The position numbers and the translations under genes are program-made. Positions 51,301 through 64,000 of a DNA stretch of 64,000 nucleotides are shown piece after piece. The stretch is from contig JALJCS010000004.1 of assembly GCA_023055355.1 (NCBI GenBank), positions 25,642,744-25,706,743 on the forward strand, read 5' to 3'. Under the pieces are notes generated by a model. It did not search any database. It worked only from the letters and a program-made list of their open reading frames with translations, and had not been told where the DNA came from. The stretch comes from Agelaius tricolor (Eukaryota; Chordata; Aves; Passeriformes; Icteridae). The stretch's first letter is position 1, and the number at the start of each line of letters is the position of its first letter.

Positions 51301-51936
51301 TGTTATAAATGATCAAATCGGCAGCCAAATTTATAAGAAAATTTAACAATGATTTATTAGATCGTTAACAAAAACAGAATTTTTGAAAGACCACCACAGC
51401 CAAGGCAGCGTCAGCCCTGGGTGCAGGCGCTGGGTGAATTGAGATCCGACTGACAAAGTGCCAGCGTTTCCCCAGGGGTTCATCCCGACTGCTTCACGCT
51501 GCTGGCTTATATACAGTTCATTCTGCCTGAGGCAGAGGTGGCCGAACGTTCCTTTGTGTCTCTTCACATGTAGAACTGGATCCATACATGTGCAGGAATA
51601 GACAAAGGTAGGTCCAGGTGTCCAGAGGATGTCTGAGCACCTCGGCAGAGCCTGTATTCGCATGTAGCAGAGTGGCGCTGGTGCTTGAGTATGGTAGATG
51701 CAATCTTCCCAGGTGCAGGTCCTCCTGAGTGGCTTAGGCATTCCAAGGAAGTCAGCACTCATGGTCCAGGAAGGTTTCTTTCATACGTTAACAGACTTGA
51801 TATTATCTTAACCGTTGTCAGGAACGACTTGAATAAACATAAGACTCTGCTCCCAGCCAGGGTGGTCAAAGACATACATTAGATTCTACAATATTTTATA
51901 CATATATAGCATGAATTATCTCAACCATATACTACA
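51301..51936 (-). mobile_element. Solo LTR of the same family, copy 2, in SH3GL2 intron 1
   Basis: It has the same ends and layout as copy 1, with its own exact 5-bp target duplication ATTTC (51296-51300 and 51937-51941), which proves an independent insertion. The minus-strand TATATAAG box is at 51506-51513 and the AATAAA at 51353-51358. Its orientation matches SH3GL2 transcription, so its promoter and poly(A) signal both point in the gene's sense direction upstream of exon 2. I count about 20 differences from copy 1 over 636 bp. Confidence 0.93.
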
Positions 51937-54900
51937 ATTTCTATGAATCAAGAATATACAGACTTCTTCTACCCCTAATAATGTCATGTTTTACTGTTGG
52001 TATCTTCATACTTTATTTGACTGATAACCAGTGCTATACAGTCCCTTGGAGTAAATGAGTAAATTCCAATTTTATAACAATCATATTTCCACCCAGGCAG
52101 AATATGAATTTGACATCTTCCAATCAGAATGGTTTCAGTAGGAACAAAAAAATTTGTATGACTCTTACACTTAGGGGAAAAAATAAACTTTATTTTCCCT
52201 GGCAGTTAATATTAAGAACACAGATTTTGGTAAATGTTCAAAGGAGCTGGAACACAAGCCACAGTAGCAGGTATGAGGTTTGGTAGCTGGATTTAATGTG
52301 AAACAACAAAACTTGTTAAGTCATAGTTATGAACGCATTTGTTCCATTTTTCATGCATTTGTGCAAATAACCCTTTTTTTCTTTTTTGATGTATTGCTGT
52401 GTTATGATGCCGTATGTCAAGGGACAAAAGAATGCTTGAACGGTCACTAGAAATGTCTCAAAAATTCCAGTAAACTTTTATAGAATACAGGGATGATCAC
52501 TTAATAGCTCATGCAGCAGTCCTCTAAAGGTCTCTGATGCTGTCATCTCTCACTATTCACAAAATATTAATATAAATCAAACATGCATTAGACAACTATT
52601 CCAGGACACTGAATTGTACCAAGGTTCTGAACAATTCACAGGTCAAAGACCCGCTACAAGAAAATCCTGAAGACTATGATATGACACTACCCAAACTTGA
52701 AAATGCAGTAAGACCTGCATTAAACTACCCTCTAGTCACCTGAGTTTGCAGCTCAACTAATTTAATGACATACTAGTTTGGCAGCAAGTGTAGGTAGCAG
52801 CTTTGTCTCTATAGAGGAGGAGGAAAACCAGTTTAAAATAGATTACCAACACAATACACTGCATTTCCGTATGATGCAAACTGAATGCCCTGTTCGTAAA
52901 GTGGTCATGCCACAGTAGGACTGAAAAGTAACAGTCTCCTTATTGCATGCATTCCTAACTCCAATTACGTATCCATGGCAATATTTTCTATTCCTCAAAG
53001 GAAGGCTGTTGACAGCAGAGTCCTATCAAATTGTCACACAGTGGACAGGCTGGTAAAAAGAAAATTTTTATTAATATGAAAGCTATGGGAAAGATTAATA
53101 AATGAAGCTTACAAATTCACAATGGAAAAAGAAAATGCCCTCTGTAGTTCATGCTCATTAAATTCAAGTCACCCTATTGATTTCCCATTCCTGATTGCTC
53201 AGTATTTCTTCCACCGGTTTCTACAGTTCTTCCATGCTGTTTTTGCCATTTTGAGTTTTTTCTTTCACAATGAGGAAGCACAGTGACTGAATTATCTTCA
53301 GGTTTGTTAAAAAATTTCAGATAGGCTCTAAAATGCTGTGATGCTTTGTCAGCTTTTCAAAGACAAGGAAGAAGTACACATTTCAATGGAAGAAGTCTGT
53401 CTATATATGGTGATGGTTTTCCAACACTGCAGGCTTTTCAGGAGAAAGTATTTGAAAAGAAACATTTTTATTTTTAAAAAAGCACAGTCTCTAACCAAGA
53501 CGTTTTTTATTTTTAATTCTGTCTGCACACTAGAGTAAGAAAAAACTGCCACTTGCAGGCTAATTTTTGTGTCTGGCTGATCCTGCATTGTTTGGCATTT
53601 ATGGTATCAGAATTAACTACCACAGAAAACAAGCGACATCTGAAATTTAGATTAATGATCATGACCCTGGTTCTCTGTGGATTATGAAACATCTCATGGC
53701 ACATTCTCAGCAATAACAGTCAGCAACAGAGGAGCTCTTCTGCTTATTCAGATAAATTAGAATAGGAATGTAAGAAAAACCCACCACAAAAGCATATGTA
53801 AATTAGGTGCATTTTAGACTTCTTTTTCAATTTTCATCAATATATAGAATAAAAAAGGAGATGGAGATATGGAGATACCTTATCTCAGAAACATTAAGAG
53901 GCCATAGAAAACATTAGTATTGATTCACAGCACCTTATCATGTACTAAAAATGATTTCAGCAGATGTAGAGCAATCTCACTCAATTTTTCCAGAATAACC
54001 ATCTAGATAAGGGTAATCTTCATTTACAAGCCAAATGACCCGGTATCATTAGTTTTGGAAAGCTTCAGGAAACTTAACAAATGTGATAAATCTCACAAGA
54101 AGCCAGAAGTGTTTGATAAGCCTTACATTCGTACTGTAGTTATTTGTTAGCAAAATTGAGCAAACCCCACACTTCCATTGAACACATCAGATTTCACAAG
54201 GAAAGCTTGTTACAGTCAACATTGCATTTTAAATTATTTGAATTTTATTCTATTCTTCTTTTAAATATGTAAGCAACTTGTGTGAAATAGAGACTGTCAA
54301 TAAAACACAACATGAGGATATAAAAAAGCCACCTTAGTAGTAAAATGAAAATAAGATCCAAATTTTACATACATTTGAGTTACAGTAATGCCCATTTACA
54401 TTTAGTTCATGAATTTCTCTTCTTCAGCTGTAGAGCCACAACAGAAGGCCACCATGCCAGCTGGAGCTCAGCGCCAGAAGATCCTTCCCATACGGAACTG
54501 AGGAGCATAGTGACACCACTGCTATCACAGAAGCTGTAACAGGTCATGAAGTGAGTGTGAAAGAGAAAAGTAAAAAAACTTACAGAACTAAGAATCTCCA
54601 GAGAACCTAATTTTTTATGTCCTGTTTTCACTGAGACTCTGATCATGCCATTGAGGCTTTGTTTTCTCCATGGCAAAATGAAGAAATGCACTTGCAAAGC
54701 ACAGGGGAAAATAGTTAGCATTAATTTACACCTGCTACTGCTTGCCATCAGCAGCATATCTAGCAGAAATGTTCATGATGTATTTTAGGTAAGCATCTGC
54801 CAGACAAGCCTGAGATTATCTTTTCTTTTTCCCTTCTGTCACTCAGTAGATATATTTAATCAGGGAATAATATACTCTGTCCTCTGATGGCACTGAAATC

Positions 54901-57665
54901 ACTTTCTTCCTGCTAGAACATTTTTGTTTGCTGGCCTGTTCTACCACAACACCAAACTAGCCACAGGCTGGCTAGCTTTATTCACCCTTAAACGTTCCCT
55001 TGACTCTGCTGTTGGATTCAGGGTGTGAACAATAAAGTGTGCTATTCAAAGACCAGGAAGTAAACTGAATTTTGGAAACTCAAGCAGGGAAGGCTATGAC
55101 TGGATTCTAAAAGGCTTGCCTTCTTCTCTCACAAGGCATCCTCTAAATACCCTTTATATATATACACAATAGCTTGGCCTTGCTAGTCCTCACAGCTGCT
55201 AGTAGTAGGGCCCACAGCCCTGTTTATGAGTTCCACTAACAGTCTGAAGTCAGGGAAATTGGCTCTAGATGGGACATACGTAAGACACAAGAACTGTCAG
55301 TGTGAAAGACAGGCCATTGCTAAAGCCTGTCAAACCATGAATGAAACTCCTTGTGGGACAGGCTGTCCAGTAATGCCAGTGTGCAGCAAAAGCAAAATAT
55401 CTCAGCCAAACTATTTCTCCTCAAGAAGGATACACAAAGGTAAGGATCCCAACCTCCAGCATTGCCACATGGTAAGAAAAATGCGTTGTGAACCTGTCCC
55501 ATATTCTTACTCTTTTCATTTAGATTCAATCTCTTTTTTGATTTTTCATCTTCAGCCAGAGTATTCCAAGGGGAGGGACGAGGGTGGCTGGAGCAATCAT
55601 TTCTTCAATCTGATCCAGCCTTTTGCTTTCTAACTACTACCAAGGACCATACTGCAGAATTTCCGCAACTCCAGCAATGCAGGGGAAGTCATTCACATTC
55701 AGCGCTAGTGCACCATATGAAAGTATGCCGCAAGCTTCTGCACTGACAGGAGCTACTGCAGAGACTCTGCTGCAATGCTGCTGCTGGAGGCTGGAGGCTG
55801 TCCTCTGGCAAGTGAAATAAAACAGGCTGAGGGCAGGGCAGGAACTGCTGAGGAAGCACTGGTGCAGTACTGCTCCGTGCTCTATCTCTGTAAGGGAAGT
55901 TCCCGTCTAGAGGCACACATACCACGACAGATGAGGAAGGTACTACCCTACAGCTGACACAAATTGAAATCAGTGTTATGCATTCCAGTGACAGAAGTGG
56001 GCTGATAGCAGAAACACTGCAATGATAACAGAATTAATTTCACAAATTTAAACTTATTACTGAAGTCTTGCCTGTTTACCAAACACACACTTCAGGAGGC
56101 TGGCTCTCTGCAAAGTTTAAGTTCAGCCAGAAAGCTGGTCACAACCCCAGCACCTCTGAAGTTTAGAGTGGCCTTGGGAGCTGACAAAGAGAAGCTGGCA
56201 GAAGCTCAAAAGCTGACAGAGAGCTGAAGACAGTCAGAACACTGTGTGCTTTTTTCAACACTCTCTGTCCCCAGAAGGACACCAGTATGAGAAAAGGAAG
56301 AAATCGGTATTAAAAAGGTGGCTGTGTTAGCTGGAAAACATGCCAATCTCTGCTCTTTTGCAGTACAGGAAAGAAGCAGAGAATCTATTCCTACATGACA
56401 TCTCTACTTCCAATGACAACAGTACTATGATTCTGTCAGTCCCTATAGTGAACCTGTGGGCAATAAAATGCCCACAAGTTTTTTACTTTTGTGCAAAGTG
56501 ACCTGGATTCAGACCCATATTTCTTACATCAGTAGTGGGAGCCCTGCCCTACACTGCACTGCCACAAAGAAAGAAGACAACTGTGCTATATTTCTCAGAG
56601 TGCCAAAAAATTTTTGGTAGCTGCCTGTTTCTTTGATGTAAGCAGCTCATTCCACTGAGTGGTGATAAGGAAATTCTGAGTGGCAAAGCCCAAACCCACT
56701 AAAAATTTCTGAAGTTCTCATGTCTCTTTCTTAGAAAGGTACACAGCACTGGCTTTCTTATCTGGAATGCCACTAGTTGCCAGCTCCTGACCTATCATGC
56801 TCTATTATCATGTGTAAATGGGATTTGTATTTGAAAGAGTGTACACCTTAAAATGATATATTCACTCAAACTTCCATACCTCTGTCATGTCTCCAAAGCA
56901 ATCTTCAGGGCAGATGAGTGGCACATGTACAGTATGACAATATATGGAGTGGAAAAAGAGAGGAAAAGAACACAAAACAGATATCCATTCAGTTAACATC
57001 CTAATCTGGAGCATGTTTATGGATCATGGTCCATCTTAGCTAAACTACACACATTAACGTGTTTCCTTCATCCATGTAGCTTCTAAATTCAGCAAGAACA
57101 ATGATCTCTACCATCCCACTGCTTCACTTGGCACATGCCTTACCACAAAGTAGACATGATCTGGGCACAGGTGACAGGAAATTTAAATAATCCCATGGTT
57201 TCTTAAACTATGTCACCAGACTGCTTGTCCTCACCTTTTCCATTTTAGCACAAAAATGTTTTCTGCAGCAGTGGTTTAAGCTGCCAGCTGGGAGGCTGAG
57301 CTCATACTCACTCTTCATGAAGGATGTTTAGTCTTGGCTACTGATCCAGCAGAATTACATGTGCTAGACATCAACTTTGAAAAACACTGGAGTATTTCGC
57401 AGGCAGGGAAAATCAGTCATAGCAGGTAAAGAGTGCTAAGGTACAGTCTACAGCTTGCTAAAATCTCCACAATACAGAGTCCAAATATTTGATCAGCATT
57501 ATGCAAGTAGTGATGAAACAATATTGATTGGTCAAGCAGACATGACTTTGCTGGGCAAATTAATAGCCCATTATTCTAGAGGGTTAAAGCTTTGTAATTT
57601 TTCTCTCAATAAAGGAATGAATTAAAGTCTAGCAGAAATAAATAGGGCATAACCTGGCCAAAAAA

Positions 57666-57726
57666 GGAAGAGGAAGAGGAAGAGGAAGAGGAAGAGGAAG
57701 AGGAAGAGGAAGAGGAAGAGGAAGAG
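57666..57726. repeat. (GGAAGA)n microsatellite, about 10 units
   Basis: An uninterrupted hexanucleotide purine run lies in intron 1. On the transcript strand it is a TCTTCC pyrimidine tract. Confidence 0.97.
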
Positions 57727-60700
57727 AGCAGGCAAAATAACAGCATGAGAAATTCACAGCAACCAAATTTAGGGCATATTTTACACCACTATATAAGTTA
57801 TATTAGTCTACATGCCTTCTGCTGGGTGAAAGTTAGCCTAGTCTTTAACATCTGGAAATGTGAGAATGCAGGGAACATTCAGAAGCTGCTAGAGGATAAG
57901 AGAACATGGCTTAAATATGATTCCTCAATTTAGCAGCCATACAAACTCTGCCATTGTGAAGTTGCTCCTGCTACATTTGGAAAAGAGTTTGTTGGAAACT
58001 CTCACTGAATTAATTGTTATCTGTCTAAGAGAAGACATTGAAAGAAGTTTGTGAGGAAAAACCTGTCTGTAATCTGTTGCTCGTACTGACGTACATTTTA
58101 TTTCTGGTTTTCCTATTGCCACTACATCTAAAAGGCAGTCGACACAGCTCAGCAAAGTGCCAGTCCAAACTATTTTCTTATGTTGCTGGCAGGCAGTGTT
58201 GATAGCTTTATTAACTACATACTTAACAAGCCAAACCCATCCAACACTTTCAGTTTGATAGCAGCACATTTAGAAATTGCTGAGATCTGCTTTAAGCTCC
58301 ATTTTTTTTTTACATGAACACTATTTAAATTAAACCAAATGCATTCCCATTAAACTGATGTCCTCTGTCTCAACTCACCATGTAAGAACAATATATCCCA
58401 AAGCACTGGCCTGCTCTTGGGGCTGGAGAGCACCACAATATAACAGTAAAGCTCTGTGAGCCACTGGGCATTTCTGGGGTGACCCCCTGATGGACTGAAA
58501 TGGTGGTGTGCCTTTTTGTGCTTCTGAGATATATGCAAGAGAAAAAGAAGAAAAGGGGGACTGAGTGAGTTAGGACTGGATGAAACATACCCAGATAAAA
58601 GAAGAAAATGACTGGAGGCACCACTTAGCATGACACTGTATTGTGTTATGAGCACGCTACACAGAGCAGAGGCAGCTTTCCTTCTGCAGCTGCAGCAATG
58701 CCAGCAGAGGGATCCTGTCAGTATCCCTGGCATGGAGGAAGAGCATACCTTTCCTACCAAAATGAAGGCATAACCACAGCCTTAGGCATTAATATCTAAA
58801 TTTGAAGATGATAATTTTCCTCCGTTCAACACTGTGTGTATCAGCTACCAATGATAAAGGTAATTTTAAAATGTAAGGAAACTAAACTTGCATAAATAAA
58901 CAAGAGACCCACCAGAAGCACCTCTGACATCCCTGCAGCTACACAAACATATCTGCTTTAGGCAAAAGCAGAGCTGAGTCTGCTGCTCTCTGATGGGTAC
59001 TGCTCTCCAAGAGGCACCAAAGGAATGAGAAAGATGACCATAATATCGCCCCCAAAATAAATTATACAGTAGCATTGATCTCACTGACTGGTTCATGACT
59101 ACGGTCACACCTGATCACAGTGCAACAAGCAAACTCTGCCCTAGTTGCAGTAATGAGTCTGTGGTTCTAGCCTGTATTCAAGATATCGATGCTTCTGTGA
59201 CAAAGGAAAGTTAGAACCTTTTGGTAAGTTTTTAACTAATTTACAGAGTCTTATTACTAAAAGGAATATATAGATTTTTGAGAGATAAAATGAAAAAGTC
59301 ATTCTTGCTAATGTTAGCTCACAACTTGTTTGATGGAATCCTGGTGAAAATGTGATTTAAAAAAATAACAGAATTTTTAAAAACCCAAACAACAGAGGAC
59401 ACAGCTCAAAGGATCTGTGGCCAGCTCAAAACTGGTAAAAATTTACACCATTGTATATCTCAAGATATTTGCAGTCCTCTACAATCAGTCTTTCAGGCTT
59501 ACATAGCAGTCAAACCTCTGAGCCACTGCAGATCTAATTATATACTATTACCTGAAGTTTCACAGAAAAGAGGAATGTTTCTCTTCATGTATAAATTCAT
59601 TTGCTGCCTTCTGCCTTTCCCCCGTAATTTTAACAGTTTATGAGAATAAACGATGGCATTTTATGAAGTCTTCAAGACCTGGCTGTGCAAGATCACTAAA
59701 AAATGAGGATTTTGAATTTTAAAAACTGACTTGGAAGACACAAATGTGGAACTGCTTACATTTTCTAATTTTTACAAAAATATGAAAAGTGACAACAGAT
59801 TCTTTTTGGAATTGCCTTTAACAGTTAGTTAATTTTTATGGCCACTCCCTGCCCTCAGTGTCTGGAAGTCCACACCGACAATGAAAGGGTTTTTAAACTC
59901 CATAAAGAAAATGTTCTTAAACTCCATTAGCAGATGGAGAAAACAAAACAAGCAAAGTAGATTCTAATGTGCACATGCCCATGTAAATAGGCTACTTTCA
60001 GAGATGAGAGAAAATAAGTCTAAAAAATACTGAAATCTTCACAAAAATAAAGGTAAGATTTTATAAATGCTGCCATTTCATCCTTCCTAAACCACACTGC
60101 AGGCATGTTCCTCTGAAAAATGAGCAATCACACTGAATAAAACCTTACCTACATAAAGGGAACAATGTTCTCAACTAGGAGTGCAGAAATGTAGACATGG
60201 AATATACTATTTGGTGCTAAAGCCCCTCCTGATTCTTTCAGCATTTAATGCAGATGAAGAGCCATCCTAAGAGTGTTTCTTTTTAGAAGAACAGCTGCAT
60301 ATTCATGTCAAATTCAGCTACACAGCAATAGTTTATTTAGATCAGTTTATTTAGTTTATTTCATCCCATTTAGAAAAACCACGTCTGTCTTTGAGAGACT
60401 CAGAAAGGCCCATGCCCATGGATTCTGCCTGCCTCCACATCTACAGGCACCTCACTGACACCTCTTTTCTCCATTTTGTAGTACAAAGCTGACATAAGAC
60501 ATGCCATAACAGTCCTTGCAGCCAGCACAGAGACTTTACTGGTTCTGTAAAACACATGGAGGTTACTATCTGCTACCTGTGAAAGAGTACTACCTGGCAG
60601 GAGAAGAGAGGGCATGTGAAAAAAGCAAGGAAACCAGAGCAAAATGGAGACAGGCCCTTCAGTAGGTGTAACACACATGAATCATCTTCCATTTTATGAC

Positions 60701-62364
60701 ACAAGTTATTCTAACAGATGCTCTATGCTACCCTATCAGTGGAAGATTCACTTCTTCTTCTTTAATCTGCTTCCTTAAAAACATGTACCTTGTGTTGCCA
60801 GGCACTGATTTGCTTTATTCCAGGTTCTATCCCAGAGGTATTACATTTCAGCAAAAAGAATATTTGTACTTTACAGAATAAGATGAAAGGGACATGCAAA
60901 ATAAAGACCTGAAACGCATAGGATTCCCTTTCCTTTTGAAATAAACTAATGAGAAATGTTTTAGAAGACAATCACCTTATACTAGAGCGAAAAGTAGAAG
61001 TTCTTCTTCCTTCTGTCCTCACCATGTTTTCCATAGTGGCAAGTGTTAAAACATGTCATGAATTTTGGGGTAAAAACACATTACAGTGCGCATGTGATAT
61101 CAAAGCATGTATGATCCTTTATGTTAATCTGTTAATTAAATAGAGAACATTTATGTTCAATATGAAATTAACCACATGTTATTCTGTGGTGATGTAAAAG
61201 CAAAAAAGTAACAAAAATGAAAACCAGATTGAGGTTTTCAAATGTCAAAATTTAAACATCACAATCACAAATAAAAATATAGCAGTAGCCTCTTAATGCA
61301 ATTAATGACTGAGACTAATCAGACTAATTATCAGTGTTCAGAGCTACTGTCCATTTTGCAGACAATTAACATGTAAATTTCACCGGAAGTTTCATCTTGG
61401 GGAGGTGAGGGGAAGAGTAAATTGGATTGTGTTCTTACACAGCCTTGAGACATGTAGCTGGCTATAAAAGAAACACAGAGAAAGAAAGGCCACTAAATAC
61501 TTCATTGCTTTACTCTGCCTTGGAAGTTGGTTAGCAGTATACACAATCTGAAGTAAAAAGTAATTCCTGAGAAGTCCTAAATATTTTACACTGTTTTTTC
61601 TTTCTTTAAACTACTGCATTCAAATTAGCTTCTGAAAGAAACATGCAAGCAAAAACTATATCCAGAGATGATCAGCTTTGAACATATTAATATGTTTTGT
61701 TGGTCTTGAACTGCCTTAATGCACCTTCCATCTAGAGAAAATCCTATACCAGCCTGAACAAACCATTCAGTGACAGGCAGAAGCCCCTGCATATTCTACA
61801 GTACCACCTGATGGCTGTTGAGTCTATGAGGAGCAGTCTTTGCACTGTAATCTGCTTGTGATGGTGTCTCATGTACATGTAACTTGAAAAATATTTTAAA
61901 CTCATTTATCCTCACAGTCTCCAGAAAACCAGTAAACAAGGAAACCCTGTATTACAGCTGAAACTGTACTCCTACAGACATCTTAAGACACCACTTCTTC
62001 TGGTATGTGGATGGGTGCCACTGTGTTTGGAATGTTTTTACAGTGAGGTACTCACTGAATGAACATAACTTAAGCCAAGTCCTGCAATCACCTGCAACCA
62101 GATTTCAGCACATACACATTCTTCCCTACACCACACCAGTAGAAGGATGGATTAATGAGGATCCCAGTCACCACTGCATCTTGGAGTTAGAATGTTTGTG
62201 AAGTACAGATTTTCTCAGCAGAAAGTTAGCAAAACCTGCTTCTTAGGAAACACTCTGTAGCTGCCAGTACTAACCTTTTACCACAGAGATCAGAAGAAAA
62301 ATTCTCACTGACTTTACAAAAGGAAAGCAGCAGAAGTGATGCAGTGCTAAACATCTGACCTGCT

Positions 62365-62835
62365 TAGTGGATGGGGGAAGAAGGGCTGTGGATGTTGTGC
62401 TGTGGATGTTGTCTACCTGGACTTTAGTAAAGCTGTTGACACCATTTCACACACCATTCTCAGGGACAAACCAGATGGGTGCATTTTTCACTGTGTGAGA
62501 AACTGGCTGGATGGCTGGTCCCAGACAATGGCGTGAAGGGAGTTAAATCCAGGCGGTGGATGGTCACCAGTGGGTATTCCTCAGGGCTCAGAACTGGGGC
62601 CATTAGTATCTTAATGACAGATGAGGGGATTGAGTTCACCCTCGGTGAGTTTGCTGATGATACCAAGTGAAGCAGAAGTGTTGATCTGCTGGAGGGCAGA
62701 GAGGCTCTGCAGGGGGATCTGGAACAGCTGGATTGATGGGCCAAGGCCGAGTGGGTGCAGTTCAACAAGGCCAAGTGCTGGGTCCCACCCTTTGGTCACA
62801 GTCCCAGGCAGTACCACAGGCTGGGGGCAGAGTAA
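62365..62835 (+). mobile_element. CR1 retrotransposon fragment, RT middle part
   Basis: Decayed ORF2 with VVYLDFSKAVDTISH near 62410-62450, NWLDGWS near 62500, an IPQGSELGPL-like block near 62575-62605 and GEFADDTK at 62647-62670. FNKAKC lies near 62762-62778. A 14-bp tandem duplication (GCTGTGGATGTTGT twice) is at 62385-62412. It lies in SH3GL2 intron 1, antisense to the gene, and contains frameshifts and an in-frame stop. Confidence 0.82.
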
Positions 62836-64000
62836 TACAGGCATTACAATACATACCAATACAGATGAATGGGGTTTTTTTAAATAATAAAAAATACATA
62901 AACAGTATATATAATATATATATAAATGTAGACATATAAGTACTAGTATTCTCTCTTTTACCATTAGCTAATGGCAATTCAAAATTAAGGATTTTAGAGG
63001 TTGAAAATGATCTAGAAATGAAACTAAGAAGTACAGAGACAGATAAATCATACTGGATTTTGAAATATCTCATTTTTCATACTCCATTTATGCTGAATAT
63101 GTCACTCACTTTGAAGTTGTGTAGACTGGTGGACAATAAATAACCTATGTTGTGAATATGAATGAACTGTGAATAACATTTTCCCTGTGAACCAATTCTT
63201 TAGCTACTTTACCTACTTTCTGGTAAGATACAGAAAAATAAACCATTTTTATATCTTCTTAAAATATGCAGGAGTTGTGATGGATTTACAAATCTGTCAT
63301 GTTGTGCCTCCTGATTATGGTCCAAGAATCCCACATCCAGACACTCTATGCCAATATAAACATGGACAAATGCTAAATAAGAGGTACAAAAAGAGATTCT
63401 TGACATACAAGTTTAGCAGCACTTTTCAAAAGCTAAAAGAACATCACATACAATGACACTGTGAAAATTAGCTTGATAGACACAATCTGATAAATTAGAG
63501 CAAAAACTGTATGGATACATGCACTATTGGTGCTCTCAAGACTTTTCACTTCTTACTCTTCAATCCTTAGATTCCCCACTATGAATATGTGGACCATGAC
63601 AAGGTGGGCCATGATCCACTGAATCCTTTTTGTAATACAAGATTCAAAAGAGACATATGGGAAAGCAAGCTGTGGCTGTTGCAGTGGTGGGAAAACAGGA
63701 GCTTGGAGAAGCCTTCCTTCCAGCATGACAGAAATGTACAACTGGTTCTGGCACTGTGCTTGTGAAAGGGGACAGTGGTATGTGTGTGTGCAGGGGGGTG
63801 GGGTGCAATTAGGAAAACCAAAGCCAACTGGATCTCCTTTTAAAGATGGCAAAAGATTCACAGCCCAAAGTCGGTTTTCTAAGGGAAGAAAAGCTACCCC
63901 CAGCTATACACTCTCTCCTGTACTTCACAAACATGAAGCAGCATCTATTTGTGGAGATGTCAGAAAAATCATTACAAGCTCCTGTCCTGGTGGCCACCCA

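Larger units (their letters stand above)
29012..64000 (-). other. SH3GL2: SH3GL2 (endophilin A1) gene, exons 2-9, 5' part outside the window
   Basis: This is the span of the gene, transcribed right to left. Eight coding exons at 48454-48386, 46150-46078, 41285-41142, 39242-39109, 38037-37879, 36464-36361, 33043-32913 and 30501-30302 join in frame. They total 1,014 bp including the TAG stop and encode residues 16-352. Every intron between them is GT-AG. The paralogue choice is firm: the BAR residues and the SH3 start follow human SH3GL2 and not SH3GL3 or SH3GL1. Exon 1 (start codon and first 15 residues, the H0 helix) is absent, so intron 1 exceeds 15.5 kb here. Family knowledge: the protein dimerises as a curved N-BAR module on vesicle necks and recruits dynamin and synaptojanin at synapses. 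The left limit is a putative poly(A) region and is uncertain. Confidence 0.93.
48455..64000 (-). other. SH3GL2 intron 1, 3' part
   Basis: More than 15.5 kb of intron 1 is present and it leaves the window on the right. It holds the solo LTR at 51301-51936, the GGAAGA repeat at 57666-57726, a CR1 RT fragment at 62365-62835 and TA/TG low-complexity stretches near 62905-62940 and 63780-63800. The remainder (48455-51295, 51942-57665, 57727-62364, 62836-64000) shows no gene or repeat that I can name. A long first intron is usual for this gene. Confidence 0.75.

Noticed and set aside
62460..62964. Several frames on both strands near 62.5-63.0 kb
   Set aside because: They are shadows of the decayed CR1 reverse transcriptase fragment.
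48455..64000. SH3GL2 exon 1 (start codon and residues 1-15)
   Set aside because: I looked for the conserved MSVAGLKKQFHKA coding sequence on the minus strand and did not see it; it probably lies beyond the right edge.

Overview
The window is vertebrate nuclear DNA, almost certainly from a bird. CR1 retrotransposon fragments occur in both orientations. Several LTRs resemble families I know from songbird genomes. The intergenic DNA is AT-rich and gene-poor. The single clear gene is SH3GL2 (endophilin A1) on the minus strand. SH3GL2 maps to human 9p22, which corresponds largely to the avian Z chromosome, so Z linkage is a reasonable inference that the sequence alone cannot prove.

Layout. From 1 to about 29,000 the DNA lies 3' of SH3GL2. 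It holds an unrecognised ORF pair (47-566), a GC-richer patch (about 9550-10160), two head-to-head CR1 pieces (11300-12487), and LTR fragments at 13796-14192, 15616-16443 and about 25075-25900. It also holds a CR1 piece (17680-17915), a solo LTR with perfect 5-bp target duplications (18348-18982) and a CR1 3' end (28111-28255). From about 29,010 to the right edge is SH3GL2, read right to left: 3' UTR, exon 9 (SH3 domain), exon 8 (linker), then exons 7 to 2 (BAR domain). All eight exons have AG acceptors, all seven internal donors are GT, and the phases agree. They encode residues 16-352, so with the usual 15-residue exon 1 the protein would be 352 residues, the same length as the human one. 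Exon 1 is not in the window and intron 1 runs off the right edge.

Intron 3 carries a 19-unit GC-rich minisatellite of about 40 bp per unit. Intron 1 carries a second copy of the 18348-18982 solo LTR (51301-51936), also with perfect 5-bp target duplications. The two copies are direct repeats about 33 kb apart and bracket exons 2-9. Intron 4 has a long near-perfect hairpin.

Function. Endophilin A1 is a presynaptic protein. It bends membrane through its N-BAR dimer and recruits dynamin and synaptojanin through its SH3 domain during synaptic vesicle endocytosis. I found no other intact gene, no recognisable structural RNA and no CRISPR array. The points most worth a second look are the LTR pair, the minisatellite and the intronic hairpin.
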